Assembly: GCA_043228905.1 (NCBI GenBank)
Contig: JBHGNT010000015.1
Location: 4,836,001 to 4,900,000 of the forward strand
From: Azolla caroliniana
Taxonomy: Eukaryota; Polypodiophyta
DNA length: 64,000 bases
Direction of reading: 5' to 3'
In this document: piece after piece, positions 12,801 through 23,700 of the stretch
Position numbering within the stretch: position 1 is the stretch's first letter
Layout: each line of letters opens with the position of its first letter
Made by a program: the position numbers and the translations under genes
The notes under the pieces: model-generated
What the model was told of the DNA's origin: nothing
The model's database searches: none
Seen by the model: the letters and a program-made list of their open reading frames with translations, nothing else

Positions 12801-13843
12801 AGGACCATTGTCTCTTCACCAACACAGCTCAAGATGGATCACCCATCTTCCTCATCATTTACGTGGACGACATGCTAATTTCTGGACGCCACGCGGGCGA
12901 ACTTGCCGATCTCGTTCGGCAACTGCGGTTGAAGTTTGCCATGAAGGACCTCGGTCCGGCACGACACATCCTTGGCATGAAGATTAGTCGGCATCGCAAT
13001 ACACGACATCTTTTTTTGTCTCAGACCGACTATATCGGACGTGTCTTGGAACGCTTCAACATGCAATCAGCCAAATCTGCTTCAACCCCACTCCCTATGA
13101 ATCTTCGGCTCTCTCAGCGAGACTGCCCGACATCCGGTTCGGAGGGGGAAGATATGAAGTCGGTACCGTATGCACCGGCAGTCGGCTCCCTTATGTACCT
13201 GATGGTCGCGACACGGCCTGACATCTCTCATGCCGTAGGAGTCGTTAGCAGATTTATGCACAATCCTGGCCGATCGCATTGGAACGCAGTCAAGCATGTG
13301 TTCAGATATCTGGCTGGCACAAAAGATCACGGCATTCTTTTCGGTCCGAACCGAACCTCAGGCGTAGTCGGTTACACCGACTCGGACTTCGCCGGCTGTA
13401 TAGACAGTCGGAAATCAACAACCGGATACTGCTTCAAATTCGGCAATGGAGCAATCTCGTGGAAGTCGAAACTTCAGGAGTGCACAGCGACCTCAATGAC
13501 CGAAGCAGAATATGTAGCTGCGTCCGACGCAGCAAAAGAAGCTTTGTGGCTCGGTCGGCTGGCGCACACGTTTCGACAAGTCGAACATGACTCGGCTCCA
13601 GTTGTCTACAGCGACAGTCAAGGTGCTGTTGCCTTGTCGAAAAATCCGGTTCACCACAACGCCTCCAAACATATCGACGTTCGATATCACTTCGTTCGGG
13701 ACTGCGTCATTTCAGGGAAAATCGGTCTAGAGAAAATATCCACAACCGACAATGTCGCAGATGGAATGACCAAGTGTCTTTCGGCAGACCGTTTTCGGTC
13801 TCTTCGGCATCAGATGGGCGTAACGACAAACCAGTCCGGTTAG
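9830..13843 (+). CDS. Copia-1 gag-pol polyprotein
   Basis: One open frame of 1337 codons from ATG 9830. Domains in order: UBN2-type gag; CCHC zinc knuckle CNYCKKPGHIKADC (about residue 236); aspartic protease LLDSGASFHVT (catalytic Asp about 306); integrase with its HHCC zinc-binding region (about 430-475) and the LRTDNGGEF and EQNGIAERMNR motifs; reverse transcriptase beginning KWVYRLKE and carrying YVDD at about 1011; RNase H with YTDSDFAG and ending at VADGMTK. This is the Ty1/copia order, with integrase before reverse transcriptase. No frameshift or stop was seen and the visible catalytic motifs are present. It lies on the same strand as the LINE it interrupts. Confidence 0.96.
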   Translation: MASTSGSSEMSLRKFDGSNFNFWKEQMQDYLIVKGQIDPIENEEPPEGFKPIEWQKLDRIVRATIRMHLSESVYFTVQSCTTAFELWKTLSDTYEKKVAATKMFLIRRLYNLRMKESDSVQAHLNEYESISSQISSQGTAIEDELRAMILMSSLPSSWETFVTTVCNASTTAVKYSEVTSAILTEAARTKSFAKDSTDDAYVVQGSTDRSNIRGRDSSRPPNNQRRRSQSRDNRTCNYCKKPGHIKADCRALKNKNNKKSGRHEEVNYVSFSADVLPDDPNILSIENPVGSEVLLTTEESSTWLLDSGASFHVTPHRSQFRQYTIRHSDSVRVGNSQHCDIIGIGTVELNLASGSTLVLHNVRHVPELSRPLISVGQLDEDGIRAGFSSGGWTLHRGNLLLARGPKIHSLYPLHVTLREGNLFLVDIPVSSLWHRRLGHLSKAGITHLSRAGYIPKLSFSDHQFCEHCQYGKQVAASHPTSAPKETRPLDLVHSDVCGPMPHQSLGGASYFVSFIDDSTRKVWAYPIRTKDRVFSIFSDWLAMVENQTDRKLKCLRTDNGGEFKSDEFVKFCRQRGIRREFTAPHSPEQNGIAERMNRTIQERIVSMLQHSGLSDGFWAEALLTAVHIINMSPSRPLGLQIPQELWIGSKPNYDKLRIFGCEAYALIPKDDRRKLAPRSRKCIFLGYGSDGEMGYRLWDPERRQIVRSSDVVFNESAMNPSVEKPIEVRRVTFSDVPTLQEGPALNTRSASRVAEPYTTDSDNSDSAQPNVSVSDHPTSIPDATSPIIPRRSERLSQPPERYSPGIFFTDAGEPTSYEEASTSVDSATWNLAMESEMHSIRANKTWDLVELPRNRRALPCKWVYRLKETSDSTTPKYKARLVAKGFRQEYGVDFDEIFSPVVKMTTLRFLLGVVAADNLELIQLDVKTAFLHGDLEEEIYMEQPKGFVATGQEHLVCRLRKSLYGLKQAPRQWYKKFDDFIQSIGFSKSDEDHCLFTNTAQDGSPIFLIIYVDDMLISGRHAGELADLVRQLRLKFAMKDLGPARHILGMKISRHRNTRHLFLSQTDYIGRVLERFNMQSAKSASTPLPMNLRLSQRDCPTSGSEGEDMKSVPYAPAVGSLMYLMVATRPDISHAVGVVSRFMHNPGRSHWNAVKHVFRYLAGTKDHGILFGPNRTSGVVGYTDSDFAGCIDSRKSTTGYCFKFGNGAISWKSKLQECTATSMTEAEYVAASDAAKEALWLGRLAHTFRQVEHDSAPVVYSDSQGAVALSKNPVHHNASKHIDVRYHFVRDCVISGKIGLEKISTTDNVADGMTKCLSADRFRSLRHQMGVTTNQSG

Positions 13844-14029
13844 AGCCGGACACAGAGCAGGATGGTTCCCGACAACCGACATCAGTTCCTTAATGATCGG
13901 CTTCAACTGTTCCGACCCGACCAGTTCGGTCTTCTGCCTTCGGACCCTGCCGACTCGAACAAAGCTGATATGTCCGAGAACCTAAGTCTATACCTGTAAC
14001 CTTAGATAACCCATGTATACGCCCATTAC

Positions 14030-14036
14030 GGGGGAG
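14030..14036 (+). promoter_or_regulatory. Copia-1 polypurine tract
   Basis: GGGGGAG directly precedes the 3' LTR and is the expected plus-strand primer site. Confidence 0.8.
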
Positions 14037-14204
14037 TGTCGAATACCTGTGTATAATGGACGTATTCACACCATCCCGTTTTGGCCATTTATGTAATTAG
14101 CATAAAGGGCAGTTGCCCTAAGTCGGTCACTATATATAGTGACCTTGTAACCTCTTTGTGAGGTTGGTTGTTGTATGGTTGCTCTATGAAATAAGAAACT
14201 CTTT

Positions 14205-14257
<53 letters not shown>

Positions 14258-14342
14258 AACGACCTACATTCTGTCATACACAGGGAATAAACAGGAATCG
14301 AGTGCTTCAAGATCTTCCGCACAGACGACATTGCTTCCAACA
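14037..14342 (+). repeat. Copia-1 3' LTR
   Basis: 306 bp, eight longer than the 5' LTR because of a longer (CT)n tract; otherwise the same by eye. The duplicated target CCTCA follows at 14343-14347. Confidence 0.93.
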
Positions 14343-14347
14343 CCTCA

Positions 14348-15231
14348 AGACTCTAGGAAGACTGCGTCAACCAAGGGTGACGAGGCTCCTTGGCAGCCCG
14401 CCAAGAAGAAGGGGAAACCTGGAAGCCTAGATATGAAGTAACATCACATGGCACGCTGGTTGCGGGTAGGGCTTTATATGTGCTTCTGAAATGGAATCAC
14501 CTACAGATTGGGGTGCTAAACATTTATGCCCCTAACTCATCCCTCGAGAGAGCAATCTTTTGGAGGATGTTAGCGACCACATTACCTGATGCAGAGGCAT
14601 GGATAATGGCTGGTGATTTCAACATGACTGAACATCTGGGTGACAGGAAAGGGGGGACCCAAAGACCAATTCATGGTGCGGAGCTGGACTCATGGGCTCT
14701 CTTAATTGGCAAAATCGGGGTGAAAGATACATGGGGCTCTTCCCTTAGGAGATGCTCACATTCGCTACACTTCTCGAGAGCCGCCGTGAATGTTAGGGGT
14801 GGTAGCCTTGCACGGTTAGACCGCATATACATCAGCTTGTCCCTTGAGGAGTTGGGGGGCTCCTTCGCTATCTTGGCAGGCCTTACCTTCTCTGATCACC
14901 AACCGATGAGACTAGACCTTAACCCACCCAACGGCACCCACGGGAGTCTCAACATGAAAATCCTCACAAAGATCATGAAGAGTGAAGAGGTGAAGGGGGG
15001 TCTACAGAGTATATGGCAGGAGACCATTGTAAGAGAATCGTCTAGTGAGGATTTGCAGAAAAACTGGCCCTCTCCTCCCCCTTTTTACAGCAAGAGACCA
15101 CACGGGCCCTCCAATAGGTTAGAGCCATTGAAATAAAATTAAGGAAGTCCGTTGCGGCAACGCAACGCTTGCTACAAGCGGACCCTGGCTGCATTTGGTC
15201 TAGATCTAAGCTAGAGGAAGCCAAGATGAAG
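14348..15231 (+). pseudogene. LINE ORF1 tail and partial ORF2 endonuclease
   Basis: The first 60 bases seem to be the basic ORF1 tail. From about 14430 an APE-type endonuclease domain is readable: IGVLNIYAPNSS, MAGDFNM, RLDRIY and the SDHQP motif (14890s). The N-terminal part of the endonuclease, which normally carries the first catalytic Asn/Glu motifs, is absent, so ORF1 seems joined directly to mid-endonuclease by an internal deletion. A frameshift near 15060-15130 moves the linker to another frame, where WSRSKLEEAKMK is reached just before copia-2. Not functional. Confidence 0.75.
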
Positions 15232-15605
15232 TGTTGAGAATCAAGCTCAACTTGGTCTAGTGTGTGAACTCACCTTGAGAGTGAAGAGACACTCCAACGG
15301 TCAAGAGTCACCATTATGTCACCACTTTGTATTCTAACATTTAGTATGAGTCATAGAATCATATTCTATGACACATAACTTATGAGCTTTCACATTCCCC
15401 ATGCTCCATGAGGCTTGTAGTTAATGAAGAGAGAGGGTGACTACATAAAGCACCCTCCTCCCACTTTGTAATATGTTGAGTCTTTCTCCTTTGTCAATAT
15501 ATCTTTACCTTGCGTATTCCTTGTCTCTCTCTCTCTCTCGCTCACACACACATACACAGTTCACACCTATTCCGCTTCACAAGAATCCATATCCAATTCT
15601 TTACA
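15232..15605 (+). repeat. Copia-2 5' LTR
   Basis: 374 bp, TG...CA ends. A palindrome-like ATAGAATCATATTCTAT lies at about 15354-15370 and a CT/CA microsatellite near the 3' end. Confidence 0.93.
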
Positions 15606-15617
15606 TGGTATCAGAGC
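15606..15617 (+). promoter_or_regulatory. Copia-2 primer-binding site (tRNA-iMet)
   Basis: TGGTATCAGAGC lies immediately after the LTR, the same initiator-tRNA primer site as in copia-1. Confidence 0.9.
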
Positions 15618-15764
15618 GATTTGGTAGCTCGATCTAGCCCATTCGCCTCATCGTGATCATGTGTTGTGCTCCACGCCGACGACCAAGAACCGGCTCATCG
15701 CTATCGTAGCTTCGCTACATAGCTCGCATTCAAAGAGAGAAGAAGAAGAAGAAGAATCAACATA

Positions 15765-18700
15765 ATGAATGCTCAAATGGGGAGCGCTCTCCCTACCGAG
15801 AAGTTGGATCGAAACAACTTCGCATCTTGGGAGTACAAGATGCACCAATACATTGTTGGATAAGGCTATTGGAGCTACATCAAAGGAGCGCATAAAGACC
15901 GACCCGCCGAAGCGGCTCTCGGATACGCAACATGGGAGCAAGCCGCAAGCCGCGTGATGTATTTTTTGGCGACATGTGTTCACGACCACATTCTCGGTTA
16001 CATTCGAGAAGCCAAGACGCCGAAGGAAGCATGGGAAAACCTACGAAAGATTTTCGCCGCCAACACGACCGCGAGGAAGCTTCAACTCCGCCAAGAGTTG
16101 AACAACATTCAACAAAGGGATATGTCCATCACGACATACACCTTGAAGATCAAGGAGCTTTGCGACTTGCTCGGCTCAATAAGCGTAAGTATAGATGATG
16201 ATGAGATGGTGCAAATATGCCTCGGCGGCCTCGCACCACGGTTCGGCGCAATGCGAACCGCCGTTCTAGCACGGGAGAAATCTCCATCCTTCTTCGAGCT
16301 CCAATCAATGCTATTGGTCGAAGAAAATCACGTGTGTACAAGGAGCAATGAGTTGGAAGGCCACATGCTCTACACGCACTCTAATGGAGGAAGAGGACGT
16401 GGACGAGCGAGAGGCCGATTCGGCCAAGGACAAGGTAGACGAGGTCCGACCTACGACAACAACTCCCAATTTCGGCCGCAAAACGGAGGCCAACGAGGAA
16501 CCTTCGCAAGAAGGGGGAGCTTCCACTTCGGCCCGAGCCGTCAAAACGCAACCGAATGCGGATATTGCGGAAAGCTCGGCCACCACGAAGAAGAGTGCAG
16601 AAAGAAGATGCGTGAATCGGCTTCCACAAGCCGACAACTCACGAATTACGCACACAATTCCGACTACGAAGAGTATAGCGGAATGTACGGGAACAACTCC
16701 GACTACGAAGAACGTGGCGGAATGTATATACGCAACTCCGACCGTGGCGGATTGTTCTTGATGAAACATAGAGCAAAGTCTATGTCGGCCTCTACCTCAA
16801 CTAGTGCCCTCAATCCGGAGGATGTATGGTTTGTTGACTCTGGAGCCTCAAACCATATGACATCCCACAAAGAATGGTTTCTCGAACTTCGAGAGCTGGA
16901 GCGACCCGGTTATGTCGAAACCGGAGATGACACTACGCACCTGATTCGGCACATCGGCAACGTTCCGTTCGGCGAAAGAGGTAAGCAAACATACATTAAA
17001 AATGTCTTGCATGTACCCACCATCACAAAGAATTTGGTCTCGGTTGGCCAAATGGTTGAGCAAGGGATGCAAGTACAATTCAACCAAGAAGGGTGCTTCA
17101 TCGAAAAAGAAGGCCGAATCATCGCACGCGGAAGAAGAAAGGGCCGGATGTTCATTCTCGATTCGCACGAGATGAAATCCGCCATGTTCGCGAAAAGCAC
17201 AAAAGCCGACTCCGACATAGAGCTATGGCATAAGCGAATCGGCCACATCAATCTCAACAAACTCAAAGCAATGAAATCGAAAGGAGTCGTCATCGGACTC
17301 CTGACATTCAAAGAGAAGGAGATTGAAGGTGTATGCGAAGCGTGCCAATTCGGCAAGCAACACCGACACCCATTTCCGAAGGAGTGGAATGTGAGCAAAG
17401 GCGTACTCGACGTAATTCATTCCGATGTATGGGTTCCGGCTCAAACGGCGACATTCGGCGGACGCCGCTATTACGTGCTCTTCATCGACGACTTTTCTAG
17501 GCACACTTGGATCTACCCGATGCGGAAAAAGAGCGAAGTGTTCGGACACTTCCAAAATTTCAAGAATGAAGTTGAGAAAGCCACAGGCCGACATGTACGA
17601 TGCCTTCGATCGGATGGCGGCAAGGAGTACTTCTCGGATGATTTCACGACGTATCTCCGAAAGGAAGGAATTCGGCGAGAATTCACTTGCCGAGACATTC
17701 CGCAACAAAACGGAGTAGCCGAGCGCAAAAATCGGCACATCCTCGAAGTAGCGCGGGCCATGATGAACGAGAAGCATATGCCCAAGTCATATTGGGCCGA
17801 AGCGGCTAATACGGCCGTCTACCTAATGAACCAGTGCACAACATCCGGCGTGCACGAGGTCACTCCGCACGAAAGATTCTTCGGAAAGAAGCGGAACCTA
17901 TCACATGTTTGGATATTCGGCTCCATTGCGTACGTGCACATCCCCGACGAGAAGCGTCAAAAGCTTGACCCGAAGTTGGAGAAATGTATCCTCGTAGGAT
18001 ACTCACTGGAGCAAAAGGGGTACAAGTGCTACAACCCCTCAACTCGAAAATCTTGGGTAAGTCGAGACGTTGTCTTTGACGAGTCCGCATCCTGGTACGC
18101 ACAAAAGACAACTTCAACTCCGACCCCGCTCGACCCGGAATCCACCGAACAAGAGGTAGAGGATGAAGATCACCTTACGCGCATGTTCGAAGAAAGTCCG
18201 ATCACGACCCGACTGAGCGGACCACAAGAGCCTTTGAGCGATCAAAGCACATCACGGCCTAGCCCGAAGATGGACAAAGGCAAGGAAAAAATGGCGGAAT
18301 ATGAAGACGATCGCTTCGACGACGATGAATCGACTCACTCACTCGACAGTGAGTTCAGCGGTTTCGAGGTACCAATCGGAGCTAAGAAAGCCCTCATCTC
18401 TGCAAATGAAAAACTCCGCCGATCCAGCCGTGAAAAGAACCCCGTAAGCCGATTCGGCTACAACGATTATATGGCGTACCATTACGCCTTTATGATGAAG
18501 GTAGCGACTGTACGGGAGCCGGAAACCTTTTTGGAAGCCGCAAAGGACCCGCGATGGATCGAAGCAATGAACGAGGAGATGTAGACACTACGGAAGAACG
18601 AGACGTGGGATCTTGTTCCCACCTCACCACACAAAAAGGCGATCGGATGCAGATGGATCTACAAGGTGAAGTATAACGATGATGGCTCCGTAAACCGCTA

Positions 18701-20081
18701 CAAAGCTCGACTCGTAGTGAAAGGATACGCTCAGACGCATGACGTCGACTACGAAGAGACCTTTGCCCCGGTGGCAAAGATGACAACGGTGCGGACCGTA
18801 ATTGCGCTTGCCGCGGCGAAAGGGTGGCACCTCCATCAAATGGACGTCAAGAACGCCTTTTTACAAGGTGAATTAGAAGAGGTGTACATGATACAACCAC
18901 CCGGCTTCAACTCGAGCACCCATCCGAAAGCTGTATGCCGACTCAAGAAGCCACTCTACGGCCTCAAGCAAGCACCGCGTGCTTGGCATTCGAAGATAAT
19001 GCAATATCTTCATCAAATCGGCTTCCGTATGTCAAAATCGGACAACTCCCTCTACATACGAAGCGATTCCGCAAGTCCGATCGTCATCATTTTATATGTG
19101 GATGACCTAGTCATTGGAGATGAGCATCTCGTCGAAATCAATAAGGTCAAATCCCTCCTTTCCGACAAGTTCGAGATGACGGACATGAAGGAGCTCCACT
19201 ACTTCCTTGGCATCGAGGTAATTCGGACTCCGGCCGGAATCATGATCTCTCAACGACACTACATCCTCAACTTCTTATACAAGTTCGGGATGGCTGAGTG
19301 CAAATCCGTGTCAACCCCGCTTGATCGTAATCTCAAACTAGATGCGCACTCCGGCACCAAAGTGTGTGAGCCGACTCAGTATCGGCAACTCATCGGGAGT
19401 CTCATCTACCTCACGATCACACGACTCGATCTCAGTTATCCGGTCGGCCTCCTTAGCCAGTTCATGCAAACACCACGTGATACTCACTTGGATTGCGCTA
19501 AGCGAGTTCTACGATACGTGAGTGGCACAATGGATTGCGGCATCCTCTACAAGACCGCGATGCCAATACGACTCGAGGGGTACACAGACGCCGATTGGGC
19601 CGGCTACAAAGCCGATAGAAGATCAACCTCCGGATTTGTTTTTTCCCTTGGCAGCGGAGCAATATCCTGGAGTAGCAAGAAGCAGCCCACCGTCGCTCTT
19701 TCGAGTACGGAGGCGGAATACAGGGGCACAACCATAGCTGCGTGTGAAGCTGTATGGCTCAAGAGGATTTTGAAGGATCTGGGCGTACCCATCAAGGATC
19801 CGACTTCCCTTTACTGCGACAACATGAGCAATATCTATCTGGCTCGGAACCCGGTGTTCCACGCGAGGACAAAGCACATTGAAGTGCACTATCACTTCAT
19901 CTGAGAGCGCGTTCTGGCTGGCGATGTCGACCTACAACACATTAGCACCAATCTTCAAACGGCCGGCATCTTCACTAAAGCCTTAGGAGCCGACAAACTA
20001 TGGCAATTCATGACCGATCTCGGATCGACGATCCCTGACCTGCCAAGCTTGAGGGGGAGTACTGAAGACACTACGCAATAA
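15765..20081 (+). pseudogene. Copia-2 gag-pol polyprotein with three in-frame stops
   Basis: A single reading frame runs from ATG 15765 to TAA 20079-20081, broken only by TAA 15861-15863, TAG 18582-18584 and TGA 19902-19904; no frameshift was seen. Readable domains: gag; CCHC knuckle CGYCGKLGHHEEEC (about 16558-16599); protease VDSGASNHMT (about 16830); integrase with zinc-binding region and D/D/E motifs (LRSDGGKEY, QQNGVAERKNR); reverse transcriptase from about 18650 with YVDD at 19095-19106; RNase H with YTDADWAG. The stops fall in early gag, at the start of reverse transcriptase and near the RNase H end. The copy cannot make a full polyprotein and could move only in trans. Confidence 0.92.
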
Positions 20082-20138
20082 CGCGTAGATTCCGCAACCG
20101 CGCACTACGCAATAACGCGTGGATTCCGCAACCACGCA
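20071..20138 (+). repeat. 34-bp tandem repeat at the end of copia-2 pol
   Basis: Two 34-bp units (20071-20104 and 20105-20138), each starting CTACGCAATAACGCGT, differ at two positions. Further loose copies of the CCGCAAC phrase follow to about 20225. The first unit overlaps the stop codon of the polyprotein frame. Confidence 0.8.
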
Positions 20139-20327
20139 ACAAAGCCGCGAAGAAAGACGCAAGCCGAAGCGCAGACTTTGCAACTACGCACAACGCAAGC
20201 TGGAGCACGGATTCCGCAACTCCGCATATATGCGAATCGACACGAGTTGACGCGGACTCTAGAACGCCAGTTGAAGCGGATTTCGGATACAGTCTGAAAC
20301 CAACCCGACTTGAGCTTGAGGGGGCGT

Positions 20328-20336
20328 GTTGAGAAT
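20328..20336 (+). promoter_or_regulatory. Copia-2 polypurine tract
   Basis: AGCTTGAGGGGGCG abuts the 3' LTR. A second near-copy, AGCTTGAGGGGGAG, lies at 20047-20059 about 280 bp upstream. Confidence 0.75.
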
Positions 20337-20618
20337 CAAGCTCAACTTGGTCTAGTGTGTGAACTCACCTTGAGAGTGAAGAGACACTCCAACGGTCAAG
20401 AGTCACCATTATGTCACCACTTTGTATTCTAGCATTTAGTATGAGTCATAGAATCATATTCTATGACACATAACTTATGAGCTTTCACATTCCCCATGCT
20501 CCATGAGGCTTGTAGTTAATGAAGAGAGAGGGTGACTACATAAAGCACCCTCCTCCCACCTTGTAATATGTTGAGTCTTTCTCCTTTGTCAATATATCTT
20601 TACCTTGCGTATTCCTTG

Positions 20619-20656
<38 letters not shown>

Positions 20657-20702
20657 TTCACACCTATTCCGCTTCACAAGAATCCATATCCGATTCTTTA
20701 CA
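20337..20702 (+). repeat. Copia-2 3' LTR
   Basis: 366 bp and nearly identical to 15232-15605 apart from three substitutions and microsatellite length. TGAAG follows at 20703-20707. Confidence 0.93.
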
Positions 20703-20707
20703 TGAAG

Positions 20708-23700
20708 GTTCGGGAAAGGACGGAGGAGAGGAACCGAATGTTTATTTCAAAGGACTGCAGCATGGTGGGCTAGAATAGACGATAGGGTCAACCGACATTT
20801 CTTTCATTACAAGGCTCCCAAGGGTGGTGGTGGACGTATACAACAGTTGCGCAAACCAGACGGCTCAATTACGGAGGACAAGGATGAGATTTTGCATATG
20901 GCAACGCAATACTATCAAGACCTACTTGCACCTGTGCATATGAGGCAAAACGTAGAGCTGGTTGATAAGGTGATGACTTGCAGTCACCCCAAGGTATCCC
21001 AAGAGATGGAAATGGTGCTCGATAGCCCCATTTCTCGTATAGAACTCTCGGAGGAACTCAGGGATTTGAGGAGAGGAGCATGCCCCGACCCCGATGGTCT
21101 CTCACGAGATTTTTTCGAGATCCATTGGGACATTGTTATCCCGTCCTTGGAAGTCGGGGTTCAAGAGATTTGGTCCTTGGGAACGATACCAACCGGGCTG
21201 ACTGAGGGGATGATCTATCTCATTCCCAAAGCGGCAGAGCGAAGCCTGGAGATGCGCCAATGTCGTCCTATAACGATCCTTAACACGATTTACAAGATTC
21301 TGGCAAAAGTCCTCGCGCGACGGTTAGCAAGCTTCTTACCAGACATTATACATGAGAATCAAACAGGGTTTATTAGGAGTAGGTGTATCTTTGATAATGT
21401 GTTGCTTCTCTAGGAAGCCATGGCATTGGCTGATCAATTCGTCTCAAGCTCAACTATTCTGATGCTTGACTTTGAGAAGGCATACGATAGGGTCCTTTGG
21501 CCCTTCTTGGAAAACGTGATGAGAGCTATGGACCTACCCCAAAAATGGAGGAAATGCACTTCTGCCCTCTACCGGACTGCTACCAGTAGTGTGCTGATCG
21601 CGGGTGCTAGGGGCCCTTCCTTCAAACTACAACGCTCAGTGAGGCAAGGCTGTCCCCTAGCCCCATATCTTTATCTATTCGTAACCGAGGCGTTCTCTGC
21701 CTACTTACAAGCCCCAAGCAACGGATTGAGGGGATTGCCCATCCCTAATGCGAGTGAAGATCTTCTTCTATCCGAATATGTTGATGATACGGTCCTCTTC
21801 ATGCAAGGTGATGAGGAGAATTTGCAGCAGGTTGAACATCTAGTCGAGGACTTTTGTCAGGCTATTGGTGCCAAGGTCAATTGGGATAAAACCCAAGGCC
21901 TTTGGTTCAGCGAACAAGAGAAACCAAGGTGGCATCCCCATGCCGATTTTACATGGGTCCCTAACGGGACAATGTTCAAGTATCTAGGATTTACTATGGG
22001 GAGGGCAATTCCCAAGGGAGCGCAATTGTCCCTTGTGCAAGCCAAAATAAGCAAGAAGTTGAACCAATGGAGTAGATCTAAATTATCCTTCGCTGGTAGG
22101 GTCCTTATTGCGAACCAAGTGATGCTCGCCACCATGTGGCACTCGGTCTCATGTTGGATTATGAACCCGACAGGTTTGCATGCGATTAAGGCTGCCATCA
22201 GGGGATTTATATGGTCCGGTAAGGACAACCCAATGGCTACTGCCAGAGTGTCATGGCATTGGTTAACGCAGCCGCGAGCCAAAGGGGGGCTTGGCCTCAT
22301 AGACCCCTTAACATAGAGCCGTGCATTGCTGGCCAAATTGGTGGTTCATTGCCTTCTCCCAGGTAAGGGGTGTTGGAAGGTACTACTTCGCAATAGGTTG
22401 CAAGCAGGGACTCCCAAGTATGGTAGGCCTTGGCCTATCTCCTTGAATTGGTGTTGCACGAGTGGAGTCCCACCCAAGATGGCTTGTCAACAGGAGGAAA
22501 GGGTAACAAACTCCATCTTGCGGGCGTGGTGTCATGTGCGACAACATTTGGTCAAGCACACCCCAGAGACACTCATTGAATGGGCTAGACAACCTTTATT
22601 TTGGAATCCTCAGGTGCGAACAAGCGATGACATGATGTTAGGGCAGCCTAAGGGCCTGGCATGGGGAAAGTTGGCGCAGACAGGGCTTCACTCTATAGAC
22701 GATTGGAGACGCATGGTTTCTCCAAGGGGAGCCCAGGAGGACCCATTCCCTCCCCTCAAGGGAGCTATGAAGATGCGGAGCCTGATAGCTGAGGCAGTTG
22801 ATAGGGTTCCGTTGGGGAATGTGCGAGAAGATGCATGGTTCGGTCTCTTTGATGAGGCTGGAATGGTTAAGTTGGTGAAGGGTGTGAGTCGATTGGGAAG
22901 AGATACATTTTTTGGGGAGAGGCAAAGTAGGGGCACTTGGCTTCCGGTTCGAATGGTGGTGGAGGTTGATAACATTTGGAAGACAGGCCTAGATGTTACT
23001 AAGGTGGAACCCCATTGGAAGTTATGGGTATATGGTTCTCGTCCCCTCGTTGAACTAGAATGGGACCCATGGGATTTCAGGTGGAAACATGGTGACAAAC
23101 TCTGCCACTTCTTTGAATATAACACTAAATTGGGGTGGACTTTACAACTGCAGCTCGATGGTCCCATTCGTAATGGATGGCGAACATTGGGCATCCCTGA
23201 CGAGGTGCTCATTACCTTTTGGAAGGGTCTCTGGCGTCTCCACATGCTTGAAAAAATCAAGCTCTTTTGGTGGTAGATTGGTCACAATGTGATTCCTGTT
23301 GGGGAATGGCTTGGTAAAAGGGGCGGCCCAATAGGTTGCCCACTTTGCTCTTCACCCATTGAGTCTCTGAGACATTGTCTTTGGGATTGCCCTCAAGCTC
23401 AAAAGGTATGGGACAGAGTCACTCGCCTCCTTGCGGCATGTGAAGTGGTTGGAACAGCCTCGTGGAGTGCTGCGGCATGGATTGACCACTCGACTGATAG
23501 GTGGACGGACGCCTTTAATGCGGATACTTGGTGCTATGTATGCACGGGAGGCCAAATCGGCAAGATCCTCTTCGAGAGAGACTTGTTGTCCGCATCCCCT
23601 AGGTTCCTGGAAATTTGGAGGTTGATCGCGGGCTTCACCTTATGGTATGTCTGGAAAGCACGATGCTTAAAGGTTTTCCAAGATCGGGTACAACCCCCAG

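Larger units (their letters stand above)
8956..14342 (+). mobile_element. Copia-1: young full-length Ty1/copia LTR retrotransposon
   Basis: The element is 5.4 kb, bounded by LTRs of 298 and 306 bp that begin TG and end CA, with the 5-bp duplication CCTCA at 8951-8955 and 14343-14347. Outside the (CT)n tract and the adjoining GT the two LTRs show no substitution by eye, so insertion was recent. It carries a primer-binding site, one uninterrupted gag-pol frame and a purine-rich tract, and looks autonomous. Base composition and codon use are more GC-rich than the surrounding DNA. Confidence 0.95.
15232..20702 (+). mobile_element. Copia-2: Ty1/copia LTR retrotransposon, three premature stops
   Basis: The element is 5.5 kb with LTRs of 374 and 366 bp (TGTTGAGAATC ... 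TTCTTTACA) and the 5-bp duplication TGAAG at 15227-15231 and 20703-20707. Outside the CT/CA microsatellite I count three substitutions between LTRs (near 15335, 15459 and 15596 against their 3' partners), so it is older than copia-1. It sits inside LINE ORF2 on the same strand. Confidence 0.94.

Noticed and set aside
10807-13590. Many 60-130 codon ORFs inside copia-1
   Set aside because: They are other-frame shadows of the gag-pol frame in GC-rich coding DNA.
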